From: Methylobacter tundripaludum
GTDB lineage: Bacteria; Pseudomonadota; Gammaproteobacteria; Methylococcales; Methylomonadaceae
Direction of reading: 5' to 3'
Assembly (NCBI RefSeq): GCF_002934365.1
Contig: NZ_PTIY01000014.1
Coordinates: 38,088-102,087 of the forward strand
DNA: 64,000 nt
The number at the start of each line of letters is the position of its first letter. Positions within the stretch are counted from its first letter, which is position 1. Both the position numbers and the translations under genes were made by a program. The notes below the pieces were generated by a model that saw only the letters and a program-made list of their open reading frames with translations, ran no database searches and had not been told where the DNA came from. Shown here piece after piece: positions 1 to 7,915 of the stretch.

Positions 1-263
1 GTCAAATGAATAGAGCCTTGTCCTGATAAAACCTCGCCGGCCAGCCTGGCCTCGAATAAGGAACTGGCCGAAAAGCCGTCAACAAAAGGTTTCGCCATGT
101 CCAGCACAGCGGAAAAAGGCAATGCTTTTATCGAATATAAAACCTTGCAGCCGCACTGATTCCTCAGGTCGGCTAACATTGCCAACGCCTTGGCAGCTTC
201 TGTTTCATCCAAAACAAAAGCCGGCGAGGAATAAACACTGTCTTTCAGTACTTGGAAATCCAT
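1..263 (-). CDS. nspC: carboxynorspermidine decarboxylase-like protein, partial (runs off the left edge)
   Basis: The frame starts at ATG 263 and is open to base 1, giving 87 residues of an N-terminus. It reads SPAFVLDE near the start, then YSIKALPF, which carries the lysine expected to bind PLP in the fold-III decarboxylase barrel, then DGFSASSLFEARLAGEVL. This order matches NspC-type carboxynorspermidine decarboxylases, which make norspermidine or spermidine. The start overlaps the fau stop by one base (TGATG), so the two are probably translationally coupled. The rest of the protein lies outside the window, so a related diaminopimelate or ornithine decarboxylase cannot be fully excluded. 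Confidence 0.72.
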   Translation of the reverse strand, partial: MDFQVLKDSVYSSPAFVLDETEAAKALAMLADLRNQCGCKVLYSIKALPFSAVLDMAKPFVDGFSASSLFEARLAGEVLSGQGSIHL

Positions 264-871
264 CAACGGGAAAACTGCCGTCCTTTGCCGGCATAAAGCG
301 TTTTTTCGGTCATTACATAATCCATAGCCACATCATGAGCATCGGCAACGACTTGCTCAACTAACTGCGATTCAAAACAAACGCCGACCAACACCGCATC
401 GGCCCTGACATTCTTCAATAAGCGGTCATAATAACCCGCGCCATTGCCAAGGCGCCCTCCATTTCGATCAAAAGCCACACCCGGCACCATGATGCAATCG
501 AGTTCTCCTGGGTCAACTTCTTTCCCCGGCTCCCCCCATCGTTGTTTGGGGGGCTCCAAAATCCCCCACGTTCCCTGTATTAGCTCGACAAAACTCTCCA
601 GTCTCCACAAGCCTAATTTGTTATGCCCCTGCTCATCTTTAGTACAGTAAGGGATGACGATACGCTTACCCGTTGCCAGTTCGTCTGACAATGCCTGTCG
701 AGTCCTTACTTCTGAGCGACAATGGTTATACCACATGATTGTTTTTGCCTGCCGGTAAATCGGTTGCGCAATAAATCGGGAGCAAATGAGCCTGCTGAGC
801 TCATCCTTATCTATTTGCCCATTGCGTGCATCGTAAATTTTGCGGCGCTGTTGATTTTTCAGATCATTCAT
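263..871 (-). CDS. fau: 5-formyltetrahydrofolate cyclo-ligase
   Basis: ATP-dependent conversion of 5-formyl-THF to 5,10-methenyl-THF, a salvage step of C1-folate metabolism in the cytoplasm. The C-terminal half carries the family signature, with VPGVAFDRNGGRLGNGAGYY followed by DRLL, and an N-terminal basic segment (KNQQRRKIYDAR). I chose ATG 871, giving about 202 residues, because GAGGTG sits just upstream; an in-frame ATG at 898 would add nine residues that the family does not need. It is followed directly by the nspC-like gene with a one-base overlap. The 118 bp between this gene and mtdB are too short for the 6S RNA often found beside this gene in gammaproteobacteria. Confidence 0.9.
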   Translation of the reverse strand: MNDLKNQQRRKIYDARNGQIDKDELSRLICSRFIAQPIYRQAKTIMWYNHCRSEVRTRQALSDELATGKRIVIPYCTKDEQGHNKLGLWRLESFVELIQGTWGILEPPKQRWGEPGKEVDPGELDCIMVPGVAFDRNGGRLGNGAGYYDRLLKNVRADAVLVGVCFESQLVEQVVADAHDVAMDYVMTEKTLYAGKGRQFSR

Positions 872-984
872 CCGCACCTCGTACCATACCCAAAACACAT
901 AAAATTGTTTGGATGATACACAGATTCATCATCGGTTTAAAACTCAAATAGGTAAGGACATTTTTATTCTGCTGCTTTTTCTTT

Positions 985-1012
985 TATACTTGTCCGATAA
1001 TTCATAAGGAGA
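985..1012 (+). promoter_or_regulatory. possible -10 box and ribosome binding site of the mtdB pair
   Basis: TATACT at 985-990 resembles a sigma-70 -10 box; the -35 region about 17 bp upstream is poor. AAGGAGA at 1006-1012 is a good ribosome binding site that fixes the ATG at 1017. Confidence 0.35.
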
Positions 1013-1016
1013 GATC

Positions 1017-1925
1017 ATGGAAAAGCCATTCATTTTACACATGCTAACCACAGCCAAAAACCTTAGTCCATTTGATGTCAATATGGCATTGGATGCTGGC
1101 TGGGTTTCCGCACTACCCTATATCAATGTTGAGCCTAGCGAAGTCCAGGGTCTGGTGCAGGATGCCATTTTTTCCCGCAGCCCCAAAAACTTAAAACGCA
1201 CGGGGATATTCATTGGCGGACGCGATACCAAACAAGCGATGGATATGCTGAAAACTGCCAAACGCTCCATGTTTGCTCCTTTTGAAGTTTCCGTGTTCGC
1301 CGATCCTAGCGGCGCATTTACCACTGCGGCAGGCATGGTTTCTGCCGTTGAACGCGAATTAATGACTAAATTCGACACCACGTTGGAAGGAAAAAATATT
1401 CTAGTTTTGGGCGGAACCGGTCCTGTCGGCCAAGTGGTTGCAGTAATTGCCGCTCAAGGTGGGGCGCACGTCAAGCTTATCGGTCGTCAATTGGATAAGG
1501 CTCAAGCCATTGCCGACATGTGCAACAATGAATTTGGCGAAGGTAAAATTAACATTGAAGCCGGTGCCGATGCGAATAAAGGTGAATATATCAAAACAGC
1601 TGATGTTGTTTTTGCAACCGGCGCGGCGGGCATTGAATTATTAAGTGCTGAACTCATCGCATCGGCCCCTCAACTTAAAGTCGCCGCCGATGTTAACGCA
1701 GTGCCGCCATCAGGTATCGCGGGCGTTGACGCTTTCCATAACGGAACCCCCATTGAAGGCTCAATCAGCGGTGCTGTCGGCTTGGGCGCTATGGCAATTG
1801 GTAATATTAAGTATCAAACCCAGATCCTCTTATTGAAAAAAATGATCAGCAGCGAAAAACCTGTTTACCTGCATTTCGAGCACGCCTTTGAAACCGCCAG
1901 AGAATATATTAAATCAAATGCTTAA
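1017..1925 (+). CDS. NAD(P)-dependent methylene-tetrahydromethanopterin dehydrogenase, paralogue 1
   Basis: MtdB/MtdC-family enzyme, oxidising methylene-H4MPT to methenyl-H4MPT in formaldehyde oxidation. The 302 residues show the family blocks ILHMLT, SPFDVNMALDAG, RTGIFIGGRD, FADPSGAFTTAA and DVNAVPPSGIAG. The nucleotide-binding glycine loop GGTGPVG is at residues 132-138. The following loop reads GRQLDKAQ (156-163), which resembles the GRKLDKAQ loop of NADP-dependent MtdA more than that of its neighbour; this suggests NADP preference, an inference only. It lies 46 bp upstream of a second copy in the same direction, probably one transcript. Whether it uses H4MPT, H4F or both cannot be read from sequence. 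Confidence 0.85.
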   Translation: MEKPFILHMLTTAKNLSPFDVNMALDAGWVSALPYINVEPSEVQGLVQDAIFSRSPKNLKRTGIFIGGRDTKQAMDMLKTAKRSMFAPFEVSVFADPSGAFTTAAGMVSAVERELMTKFDTTLEGKNILVLGGTGPVGQVVAVIAAQGGAHVKLIGRQLDKAQAIADMCNNEFGEGKINIEAGADANKGEYIKTADVVFATGAAGIELLSAELIASAPQLKVAADVNAVPPSGIAGVDAFHNGTPIEGSISGAVGLGAMAIGNIKYQTQILLLKKMISSEKPVYLHFEHAFETAREYIKSNA

Positions 1926-1971
1926 GTCTAACTTCTCGAATTAACCTGCATAACGATAACAAGGAACTCTA

Positions 1972-2895
1972 ATGGCGAAACGCAGCATTCTTCACATGCT
2001 TGATCCCATGCCGAACAACAGCCCATTCGACATTAATATGGCACTGGATGCGGGTTTTGATGTGCTTATTCCCTATAACAACGTCAAACTGGATAGCGTT
2101 TACGGCCTGACTCAAGACGCAACTTTCTCCCGCAGCCCATCAGGCGTTAAGCGCACCGGCATTTTTATTGGCGGCCGCGACTTAGGTCTAGCCATGGACA
2201 TGCTGAAGACAAGCAAGCAAGCCATGGTTTCGCCTTTTGAAGTATCGGTTTTTGCCGACCCCAGCGGCGCTTTCACCACAGCAGCAGCATTAGTCACCTG
2301 TGCAGAGAAAGAACTGAAAGCAAAACACAACAAAGAACTGAAAGAGTGTTCAATTGTTATTTTTGGCGGAACAGGTCCTGTGGGTATTGCGACAGGCATT
2401 ATTGCCTCGTTAGCCGGCGCCGATGTGACATTAACCGACCACTTATCGGCTGATACGGCTTTGGACGTTGCTAAAGCCTACAATCGTCGTTTTAATTGCA
2501 CTCTCAAAGGAGCCTTGGCCAATTCAGAAGCCGATAAAGTTCAACTGGTTGCTAATACCGATATTATTTTTTGCACGGCCAAAGCAGGCATTCAAGTTTT
2601 AAGTGCCGGGGTGCTAAAAGAAGCAACACAGCTAAAAGTAGCTGGCGATGTTAACGCAGTTCCACCTTTTGGCATAGAGGGCGTCAAAAACGACGATTGC
2701 GGCGCCCCCTTAAGTCACGCGACAAAGGCTCCAGGCGCAGTAGGCATTGGTGCTTTAGCCATAGGAAATGTTAAATTTCAACTACAGCATGAATTATTAG
2801 AAGCAATGCTGGGACCTGAACAGCCGTTGTATATTGACTTTAGATATGCGTTTAACAAAGCCAGAGAAATGCAATTCGGCCCCACTATAGACTAG
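1972..2895 (+). CDS. mtdB: NAD(P)-dependent methylene-tetrahydromethanopterin dehydrogenase MtdB
   Basis: The 307 residues match MtdB along the whole length: SILHMLDPMPNNSPFD, IPYNNVKLDSVYGLTQDA, RTGIFIGGRD, FADPSGAFTTAAALV, DVNAVPP and a C-terminal LYIDFRYAF. The glycine loop GGTGPVG is at 132-138. The segment after the second beta strand reads TDHLSAD, with an acidic residue in place of the GR of paralogue 1, which would fit NAD or mixed cofactor use. It follows paralogue 1 by 46 bp and ends just before a hairpin terminator. The presence of H4MPT-linked C1 oxidation is the main reason for calling the host a methylotroph. Confidence 0.92.
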   Translation: MAKRSILHMLDPMPNNSPFDINMALDAGFDVLIPYNNVKLDSVYGLTQDATFSRSPSGVKRTGIFIGGRDLGLAMDMLKTSKQAMVSPFEVSVFADPSGAFTTAAALVTCAEKELKAKHNKELKECSIVIFGGTGPVGIATGIIASLAGADVTLTDHLSADTALDVAKAYNRRFNCTLKGALANSEADKVQLVANTDIIFCTAKAGIQVLSAGVLKEATQLKVAGDVNAVPPFGIEGVKNDDCGAPLSHATKAPGAVGIGALAIGNVKFQLQHELLEAMLGPEQPLYIDFRYAFNKAREMQFGPTID

Positions 2896-2929
2896 AATAA
2901 CAAGCAATTTGCGAGTTAAGCTAACCGAT

Positions 2930-2968
2930 AACTCAGGATTCCCGTTAAAAATTATGGGAACCTGAGTT
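2930..2968. terminator. hairpin terminator between mtdB and the response regulator
   Basis: AACTCAGGATTCCC (2930-2943) pairs with GGGAACCTGAGTT (2956-2968) with a single bulged base and an A/T-rich loop. It sits between two convergent genes, so it can serve both. Confidence 0.75.
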
Positions 2969-2969
2969 G

Positions 2970-3614
2970 TTAAATCAAAGCATCATCAATATAGCCGAAT
3001 TTAATTGCCAATCGAATTAATTCGACATCATTTTTTACGTGCAGTTTGCCGTAAAGACGATAGCGGTAAGTGTTTACCGTTTTATCACTGAGAAGCAACA
3101 TTTCAGACATTTCTTTGATGGTTTTTCCCTGAAGAATTAAAGTAACAACTTCAGCTTCTCTTTGGGATAGCGCCGAAAATGGCGATTCATTACCCCCCGG
3201 CAAACTTTGAAACGCCAGGTTATTGGCAACTTCGGAACACAGATAACGTTTACCCTCCATTACCTTCCGAATGGCGTTAACCATCTCATCGACCGGGGAT
3301 CCCTTAGAAACAAAACCTAAAACGCCAAGCTTGAGCAATTGATGAGGGATAGGACCGTCATTACGAACAGATACCGCAATGATCTTTACTTCAGGATCTT
3401 GTTGCAGGATTCTACGACAGGCTTCCACACCACCTATTCCGGGCATGTTAACATCCATCAACACAACATCCGGGGACAACGTAACAACCGCATCGACAGC
3501 TTTCTCACCCGATTCAGCCACACCGATAACCGTAATATCTTCGGCATCGTTTAATAATGCCTCAATTCCGGTTCGAACGAGCTCATGATCATCAACAAGC
3601 AGGACACTAATCAT
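2970..3614 (-). CDS. uvrY: LuxR/FixJ-family response regulator, UvrY/GacA type
   Basis: An N-terminal receiver domain has the acidic pair in LLVDDHEL, the phosphoacceptor D54 in VVLMDVNMPG and K104 in GFVSKGSP. A C-terminal LuxR-type helix-turn-helix follows (about 149-190: LSQREAEVVTLILQGKTIKE, then SDKTVNTYRYRLYGKL). The GacA/UvrY subgroup signature (VDDHELVRTGIEALL) is clear; these regulators act with a BarA/GacS kinase to switch on Csr/Rsm small RNAs. Start ATG 3614 gives 214 residues and aligns with the family start; an upstream ATG at 3626 sits directly on the A/G-rich ribosome site. The uvrC gene that often follows is absent; mtdB lies convergent instead. Confidence 0.83.
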   Translation of the reverse strand: MISVLLVDDHELVRTGIEALLNDAEDITVIGVAESGEKAVDAVVTLSPDVVLMDVNMPGIGGVEACRRILQQDPEVKIIAVSVRNDGPIPHQLLKLGVLGFVSKGSPVDEMVNAIRKVMEGKRYLCSEVANNLAFQSLPGGNESPFSALSQREAEVVTLILQGKTIKEMSEMLLLSDKTVNTYRYRLYGKLHVKNDVELIRLAIKFGYIDDALI

Positions 3615-3819
3615 AACTTTTTCCATTCCTTTATTGGTTAATTATAAAACAGTTCGCTACATAAAAATGATCGCATTCCTGTTTTCCAAGATTATCAATA
3701 CGCATTATATATCCGTATTTACACATAAAGTAGATTTAGCTGCATCGATGTAATATGATTTTACCAGATCAAAAACCATGAATACCCGCAGAATCAACAT
3801 GTTCTGATATTATTGCAAA

Positions 3820-4632
3820 ATGAAATTCAAAAAGACATCTCTACAAGCACTCCCAAAAAAAGTTAACTACTCAACAGCTGTAGGTATTTTCCTCAGCATT
3901 ATTCTATTCCTTTTCATTGTTATATTTGCTGCAAATGACCCGCTTTCTTTTCTAAATCTGACAGGTTTTGTGATTGTTATTGGCGGCACGATTGCCGCTA
4001 TCTTCTTAAGCTACCCTTTAAGAGACATTAAACACAGCTTGAAATCGCTCAAACTTATTTTCTTTTATGAGAGCTTAAATCCGCAACGAGAGGCCAATGA
4101 AATTATTACGGTTTCTCGAATGTGGTTTAACCGAGACAAACTCGCAATAGAAAACATTATCGACAGCATCAACAACCCTTATTTGAAAACAGGTTTCCAG
4201 CTTGTCGTAGACAATACGCCGGTAGAAGATATTCTAGCATTGCTCAAATGGCGCATTGCCCGCTTAAGAGCCAAAGAAAAAACCGAGGCTAATATATTTT
4301 ATAGTCTGGCCGCCTACTCTCCGGCGTTTGGTATGCTGGGTACCCTGATAGGCATGATCAACATGCTGCAAATTATTGAGCTTAAAGACATAGCGGGCAT
4401 AAGTTACAACATGGGGACTGCGTTAATTACAACCTTTTACGGCCTCATTATGGCTAATCTCGTTTTTCACCCTATCGCCATAAAACTGGAAAGACGTACC
4501 GAACAGCGCATCATGATCATGAGTATGGTCATGGAAGGCATTACACTGATAGCTGATCGCCGTAGCCCATCATTTATACGGGAAACACTCAAATCATTCA
4601 TTATGCACTACGATAATGAATTAAAAGACTAA
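3820..4632 (+). CDS. MotA/PomA-like stator protein
   Basis: Proton or sodium channel subunit of a rotary stator in the inner membrane. The 270 residues contain four predicted membrane segments: two near the N-terminus (about 20-38 and 45-65, ending in the GGTIAAIFLSYP loop), and two after a long cytoplasmic loop (about 163-185 with SPAFGMLGTLIGMINML, and 195-220 with GTALITTFYGLIMANLVFHP). The cytoplasmic loop includes LLKWRIARLRAKEKTEANIF, the region that contacts FliG in MotA. A MotB-like gene follows 24 bp downstream. No other flagellar gene is in the window, so this may be an auxiliary flagellar stator or a stator-type unit with another role. Confidence 0.82.
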   Translation: MKFKKTSLQALPKKVNYSTAVGIFLSIILFLFIVIFAANDPLSFLNLTGFVIVIGGTIAAIFLSYPLRDIKHSLKSLKLIFFYESLNPQREANEIITVSRMWFNRDKLAIENIIDSINNPYLKTGFQLVVDNTPVEDILALLKWRIARLRAKEKTEANIFYSLAAYSPAFGMLGTLIGMINMLQIIELKDIAGISYNMGTALITTFYGLIMANLVFHPIAIKLERRTEQRIMIMSMVMEGITLIADRRSPSFIRETLKSFIMHYDNELKD

Positions 4633-4656
4633 GCGTCCAACTTATCAGCACTGTAA

Positions 4657-5541
4657 ATGAGTAAAGCCCCATTTTCAAAATTACAATCCTCCTTATCCTT
4701 AGAGGATCTACTTAACCAGCCGAGTAATCGCAACCCGCAAAACTGGCTGCTAACCTATCTGGATGTCTTTGTCCTGATCGTCATGTTGGTAATTACATTA
4801 ATTACTGTCAGCGACATTAATACGGAACAAAAACCAACAACCCGTAAACCTAAAAAAGCACCTGTCATGGCATGTCAAACTATTGCTGCGCCTGTCTTCG
4901 TAAGCTGCCCACCCTCCGTTTTTATTGAAAATCCGCCTATCCAACAAATCATGCTCACTGAACAGATAGCCGAGATCAAGACTGAATCCAAAGAAAGCAG
5001 CATTGTTACCCCTACACCCACTAATACGCCAGAAATTAAAACCGAAACCACAATAAACCCTCCGCCAAAACCGACCGACATCGACTCAACAGATGAAAAT
5101 AAATTACACCAACAGTTAACTAAAACAATTGATGAGTTTGGTCTTAACAAGGCCGTCAATATAAAAATCGCTCAAGGCTATGCGCAGCTTGAGATTCAGG
5201 ACAAAGTATTATTTAAATCCTCAGAGGCGGCGCTAACGGCGTCTGGAGAGTCATTATTAAAGCGCCTTACGCCTTTATTGAAACAGGCGGTCGGTCTGAT
5301 TCTAATTGAAGGACATACAGACAACATTCCCATTAAAACCGCCCAATTTCCATCCAATTGGGAGCTGGGTTCTTCCCGAGCCACCAGTGTCCTGCATTTT
5401 CTGGTCTCGCAACAACTCGACACCAGCCGCTTACGAGCCATCACATACGCAGACACCATGCCTATAGCCGATAATTCAACACCGGAAGGAAGAGAAAAAA
5501 ATCGCCGCGTTAATATCTTGATAAAATTTTCAGAACACTGA
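4657..5541 (+). CDS. MotB/OmpA-family stator partner
   Basis: 294 residues: a cytoplasmic tail, one membrane helix (about 30-52) beginning WLLTYLDVFVL with D36 in the place of the ion-carrying aspartate of MotB, a long linker rich in Pro, Thr and Lys (about 55-150) with two cysteines, and a C-terminal OmpA-like peptidoglycan-binding domain (about 165-290; IEGHTDNIPI, NWELGSSRATSVLHFL, NRRVNILIKF). It pairs with the MotA-like gene just upstream. The linker is longer than in standard MotB and carries no recognisable plug helix. Spacing and order point to one operon. Confidence 0.82.
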   Translation: MSKAPFSKLQSSLSLEDLLNQPSNRNPQNWLLTYLDVFVLIVMLVITLITVSDINTEQKPTTRKPKKAPVMACQTIAAPVFVSCPPSVFIENPPIQQIMLTEQIAEIKTESKESSIVTPTPTNTPEIKTETTINPPPKPTDIDSTDENKLHQQLTKTIDEFGLNKAVNIKIAQGYAQLEIQDKVLFKSSEAALTASGESLLKRLTPLLKQAVGLILIEGHTDNIPIKTAQFPSNWELGSSRATSVLHFLVSQQLDTSRLRAITYADTMPIADNSTPEGREKNRRVNILIKFSEH

Positions 5542-5783
5542 AACAAGCAGCTTTCTTGGGAAGAGGGCCCGAACATAAGAGAATATAATCAGCAGGTTCG
5601 GCTTCGATATTTTTAAATATTAACGATTAGACGCCAAAACTGACACCTTTTCTATCCTCGTATTTAACAAAATAACGCATCATTACTGTATCATATACTT
5701 CTAAACAACCTTAAAAAACGCCATATCTTGTCTACTTTTAGGCAAAACGTAGGCGGTATCTTTATAAATAACAGGGGAAATTA

Positions 5784-6272
5784 ATGACTGTTGGTGTTGA
5801 TGATTTTAAAAAAGCGATGCAACTATGGGCCAGCGGCGTCACTGTTGTTACGACGCACTCTGAAAAATTCGGCCTTCAAGGCATGACCGTAACCGCATTT
5901 TCCAGCGTATCGATTAATCCACCTCAAGTATTGGTTTGTATTAATGAATCAGCTGACACCGGAGTAGGAATTCAAGAAAGCCAATGCTTTGCCGTCAATG
6001 TATTAACCGCATCTCAACAAGACGTTTCCAATCAATTTGCCGGCGGCAGCAGTCAAGAGCAGCGATTTGAAAATACACCATGGACGCCCGGCATTATCGG
6101 AGCTCCTATTCTGGATAGCAGCCTGACATCTCTGGAATGCATAGTCATTGAAAAAATCCACGCAGGTACGCACTGGATTATAATCGGCGAAGTACAAAAC
6201 TGCGTATGCCGCTCAGGCGAACCGCTTTTGTATTATCGAGGCGCTTACCAACAACTTTTGATTCAGCCATAA
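5784..6272 (+). CDS. flavin reductase-like domain protein
   Basis: 162 residues of the FMN-binding split-barrel family (HpaC-like). Visible family blocks are FKKAMQLWASGVTVVTT near the N-terminus, GMTVTAFSSVSINPPQVLVC, a central FAVNVL, and a C-terminal IIIGEVQNC followed by PLLYYRGAYQQL. Such proteins reduce FMN or FAD with NAD(P)H for a partner monooxygenase, or bind flavin for another purpose. There is no monooxygenase next to it, so the partner is unknown. An upstream GGGGAAA provides the ribosome site. It appears to be a single-gene unit. Confidence 0.8.
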   Translation: MTVGVDDFKKAMQLWASGVTVVTTHSEKFGLQGMTVTAFSSVSINPPQVLVCINESADTGVGIQESQCFAVNVLTASQQDVSNQFAGGSSQEQRFENTPWTPGIIGAPILDSSLTSLECIVIEKIHAGTHWIIIGEVQNCVCRSGEPLLYYRGAYQQLLIQP

Positions 6273-6402
6273 ACCAGGAATAACCATCTCTTAGTTGACA
6301 TGCCGCGCCACCGCATTCACCTAATTTTTATAATAAATTTATCCCATTTGAAATTTTTATTACGATTGCAATGGAATTATCTTTGGACCTAGTTAAAATA
6401 TT

Positions 6403-6432
6403 TTGCTCTGCTTATCTTTTTAGTGCTATCAT
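6403..6432 (+). promoter_or_regulatory. possible promoter of the cold-shock gene
   Basis: An extended -10 (TGCTATCAT, 6424-6432) stands 18 bp after TTGCTC (6403-6408). It would give a 5' leader of about 85 bases, in keeping with the long leaders of csp genes. Pattern match only. Confidence 0.3.
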
Positions 6433-6524
6433 CTGCCGCAGTTAAAGTTTGAGCCGGCTTTATTATAGAGCTGGGATTTGTAACGCCGACAAAAATTGGC
6501 GAATTTTTTAAGTAAGAGTGTGAT

Positions 6525-6734
6525 ATGTCAGAGCAAGTTGTAGGTACCGTTAAGTGGTTCAATGATGAAAAAGGTTTTGGATTTATTGAACAAGAAGGTG
6601 GCAAAGATGTTTTTGTTCACCATAGCGCAATTAACGGCACCGGTCGCAAGACCTTAAGGGAAGGCCAGAAAGTTACTATGGAAGTAACTCAAGGCCAAAA
6701 AGGTCCACAAGCCGAAAATGTAACCCCAGCGTAA
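6525..6734 (+). CDS. cold-shock protein, CspA family
   Basis: A 69-residue single cold-shock domain. The two RNA-binding motifs are visible: KGFGFIEQ (RNP1) and DVFVHHSAI (RNP2), after the usual [10 protein letters not shown] start. These proteins bind single-stranded RNA and DNA and melt secondary structure, acting as RNA chaperones and antiterminators. The gene has its own leader of about 250 bp and a perfect 13-bp hairpin after the stop, so it is monocistronic. Which numbered Csp it corresponds to cannot be decided. Confidence 0.92.
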   Translation: MSEQVVGTVKWFNDEKGFGFIEQEGGKDVFVHHSAINGTGRKTLREGQKVTMEVTQGQKGPQAENVTPA

Positions 6735-6748
6735 CAAACTCAATATAC

Positions 6749-6780
6749 TTGACTCAAGACTCGCATCAGTCTTGAGTCAA
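6749..6780 (+). terminator. hairpin terminator of the cold-shock gene
   Basis: TTGACTCAAGACT (6749-6761) and AGTCTTGAGTCAA (6768-6780) form a perfect 13-bp stem with a six-base loop. No strong T-run follows. Confidence 0.7.
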
Positions 6781-6866
6781 GCTCATATTAAGCAGTTTTG
6801 AACTTATGGGCATAAAACCCATCAAGTAGAAGCTGGCTTAATGTCAAACAGTTATCGCGTTTTTTC

Positions 6867-7817
6867 CTATCTTTTAGCGCATCTGCAAAGATACTTCATT
6901 AACATTACGCCCCCTAAAACGAGTGCCCCGGAAAAAATACCCGTCAGCGCATTGAATAGCGAAAAAGCCAGAGTTTCAATCACGCCGCCAATACTAGGCA
7001 CGATGTTGGCGCTTTGAGCCAGATGATCAGTGAAGCGGTGTGCGGCCGGAATGCCGTGGACTAGAATTCCACCACCGACCATAAACATTGCCGCAGTGCC
7101 GATAATTGTCAGCAATCTCATCAGGTACGGCGCACCAAACAAACATGCACGACCAATTTTATGCAGGATTCCCCCCCATAGTCTAAGGCCCTGCCTTTGA
7201 CATAAATAGAATCCAGCATCGTCCAGCTTCACAATGAGGGCCACCAGACCATACACACCGATGGTCATAATCACCGCAATACCGGAAACTACCGCTACTT
7301 TGGTCGTAAAAGCCGCAGTTGCCACAGTACCCAACGTGATGACAATAATTTCTGCTGATAGAACAAAATCGGTGCGAACCGCTCCTTTAATTTTGTCCTG
7401 CTCAAACGCCACCAGATCGATCTCCGGATTAGCGACTGCCGCAGTCAGCTCGGCATGTTGAGCTTCATCCTCAGCGTGAGCATTCAACAACGGGTGCACC
7501 AATTTTTCAAACCCTTCAAAACACAGATAAGCGCCTCCCAACATCAGCAACGGCATGATTAGACCCGGCGCAATCCAACTTATTATTAGAGCCGTAGGCA
7601 CTAAAATCAGTTTATTTTTCAATGAACCTTTCGCGACCGCCCATACTACCGGTAGCTCGCGATCCGCCCTGATACCGGATACCTGCTCGGCATTCAGCGC
7701 CAAGTCATCACCCAAAACACCAGCCGTTTTCTTTGCTGCAACCTTGGTCATCAGGGCTACGTCATCCAGGACCGCAGCTATATCATCAAGTAAAACTAAA
7801 AGACTGGTACCGGCCAT
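6867..7817 (-). CDS. DUF808 (YedI-like) inner membrane protein
   Basis: 316 residues of the DUF808 family. The conserved N-terminus MAGTSLLVLLDDIAAVLDDV is followed by MTKVAAKKTAGVLGDDLALN and GIRADRELPVVWAVAKGS, all typical of YedI. Several hydrophobic stretches follow (about 72-90, 160-215, 235-265, 290-310), indicating a polytopic inner membrane protein. The function of the family is not known. It is alone between a convergent cold-shock gene and the metallohydrolase gene on the same strand. Confidence 0.85.
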   Translation of the reverse strand: MAGTSLLVLLDDIAAVLDDVALMTKVAAKKTAGVLGDDLALNAEQVSGIRADRELPVVWAVAKGSLKNKLILVPTALIISWIAPGLIMPLLMLGGAYLCFEGFEKLVHPLLNAHAEDEAQHAELTAAVANPEIDLVAFEQDKIKGAVRTDFVLSAEIIVITLGTVATAAFTTKVAVVSGIAVIMTIGVYGLVALIVKLDDAGFYLCQRQGLRLWGGILHKIGRACLFGAPYLMRLLTIIGTAAMFMVGGGILVHGIPAAHRFTDHLAQSANIVPSIGGVIETLAFSLFNALTGIFSGALVLGGVMLMKYLCRCAKR

Positions 7818-7915
7818 CTTGAATTATTTTCAAATAGAAGTGAATGCATGGCTTTTTATAATTTGCCTATCCCGATTTGTAATATGTAAGTATTTTTAAG
7901 GCCCACTAAATTTAT

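Noticed and set aside
899..1016. 6S RNA beside fau
   Set aside because: The gap is only 118 bp (about 145 bp from the chosen start), too short for a 6S RNA, and lacks the expected long hairpin.
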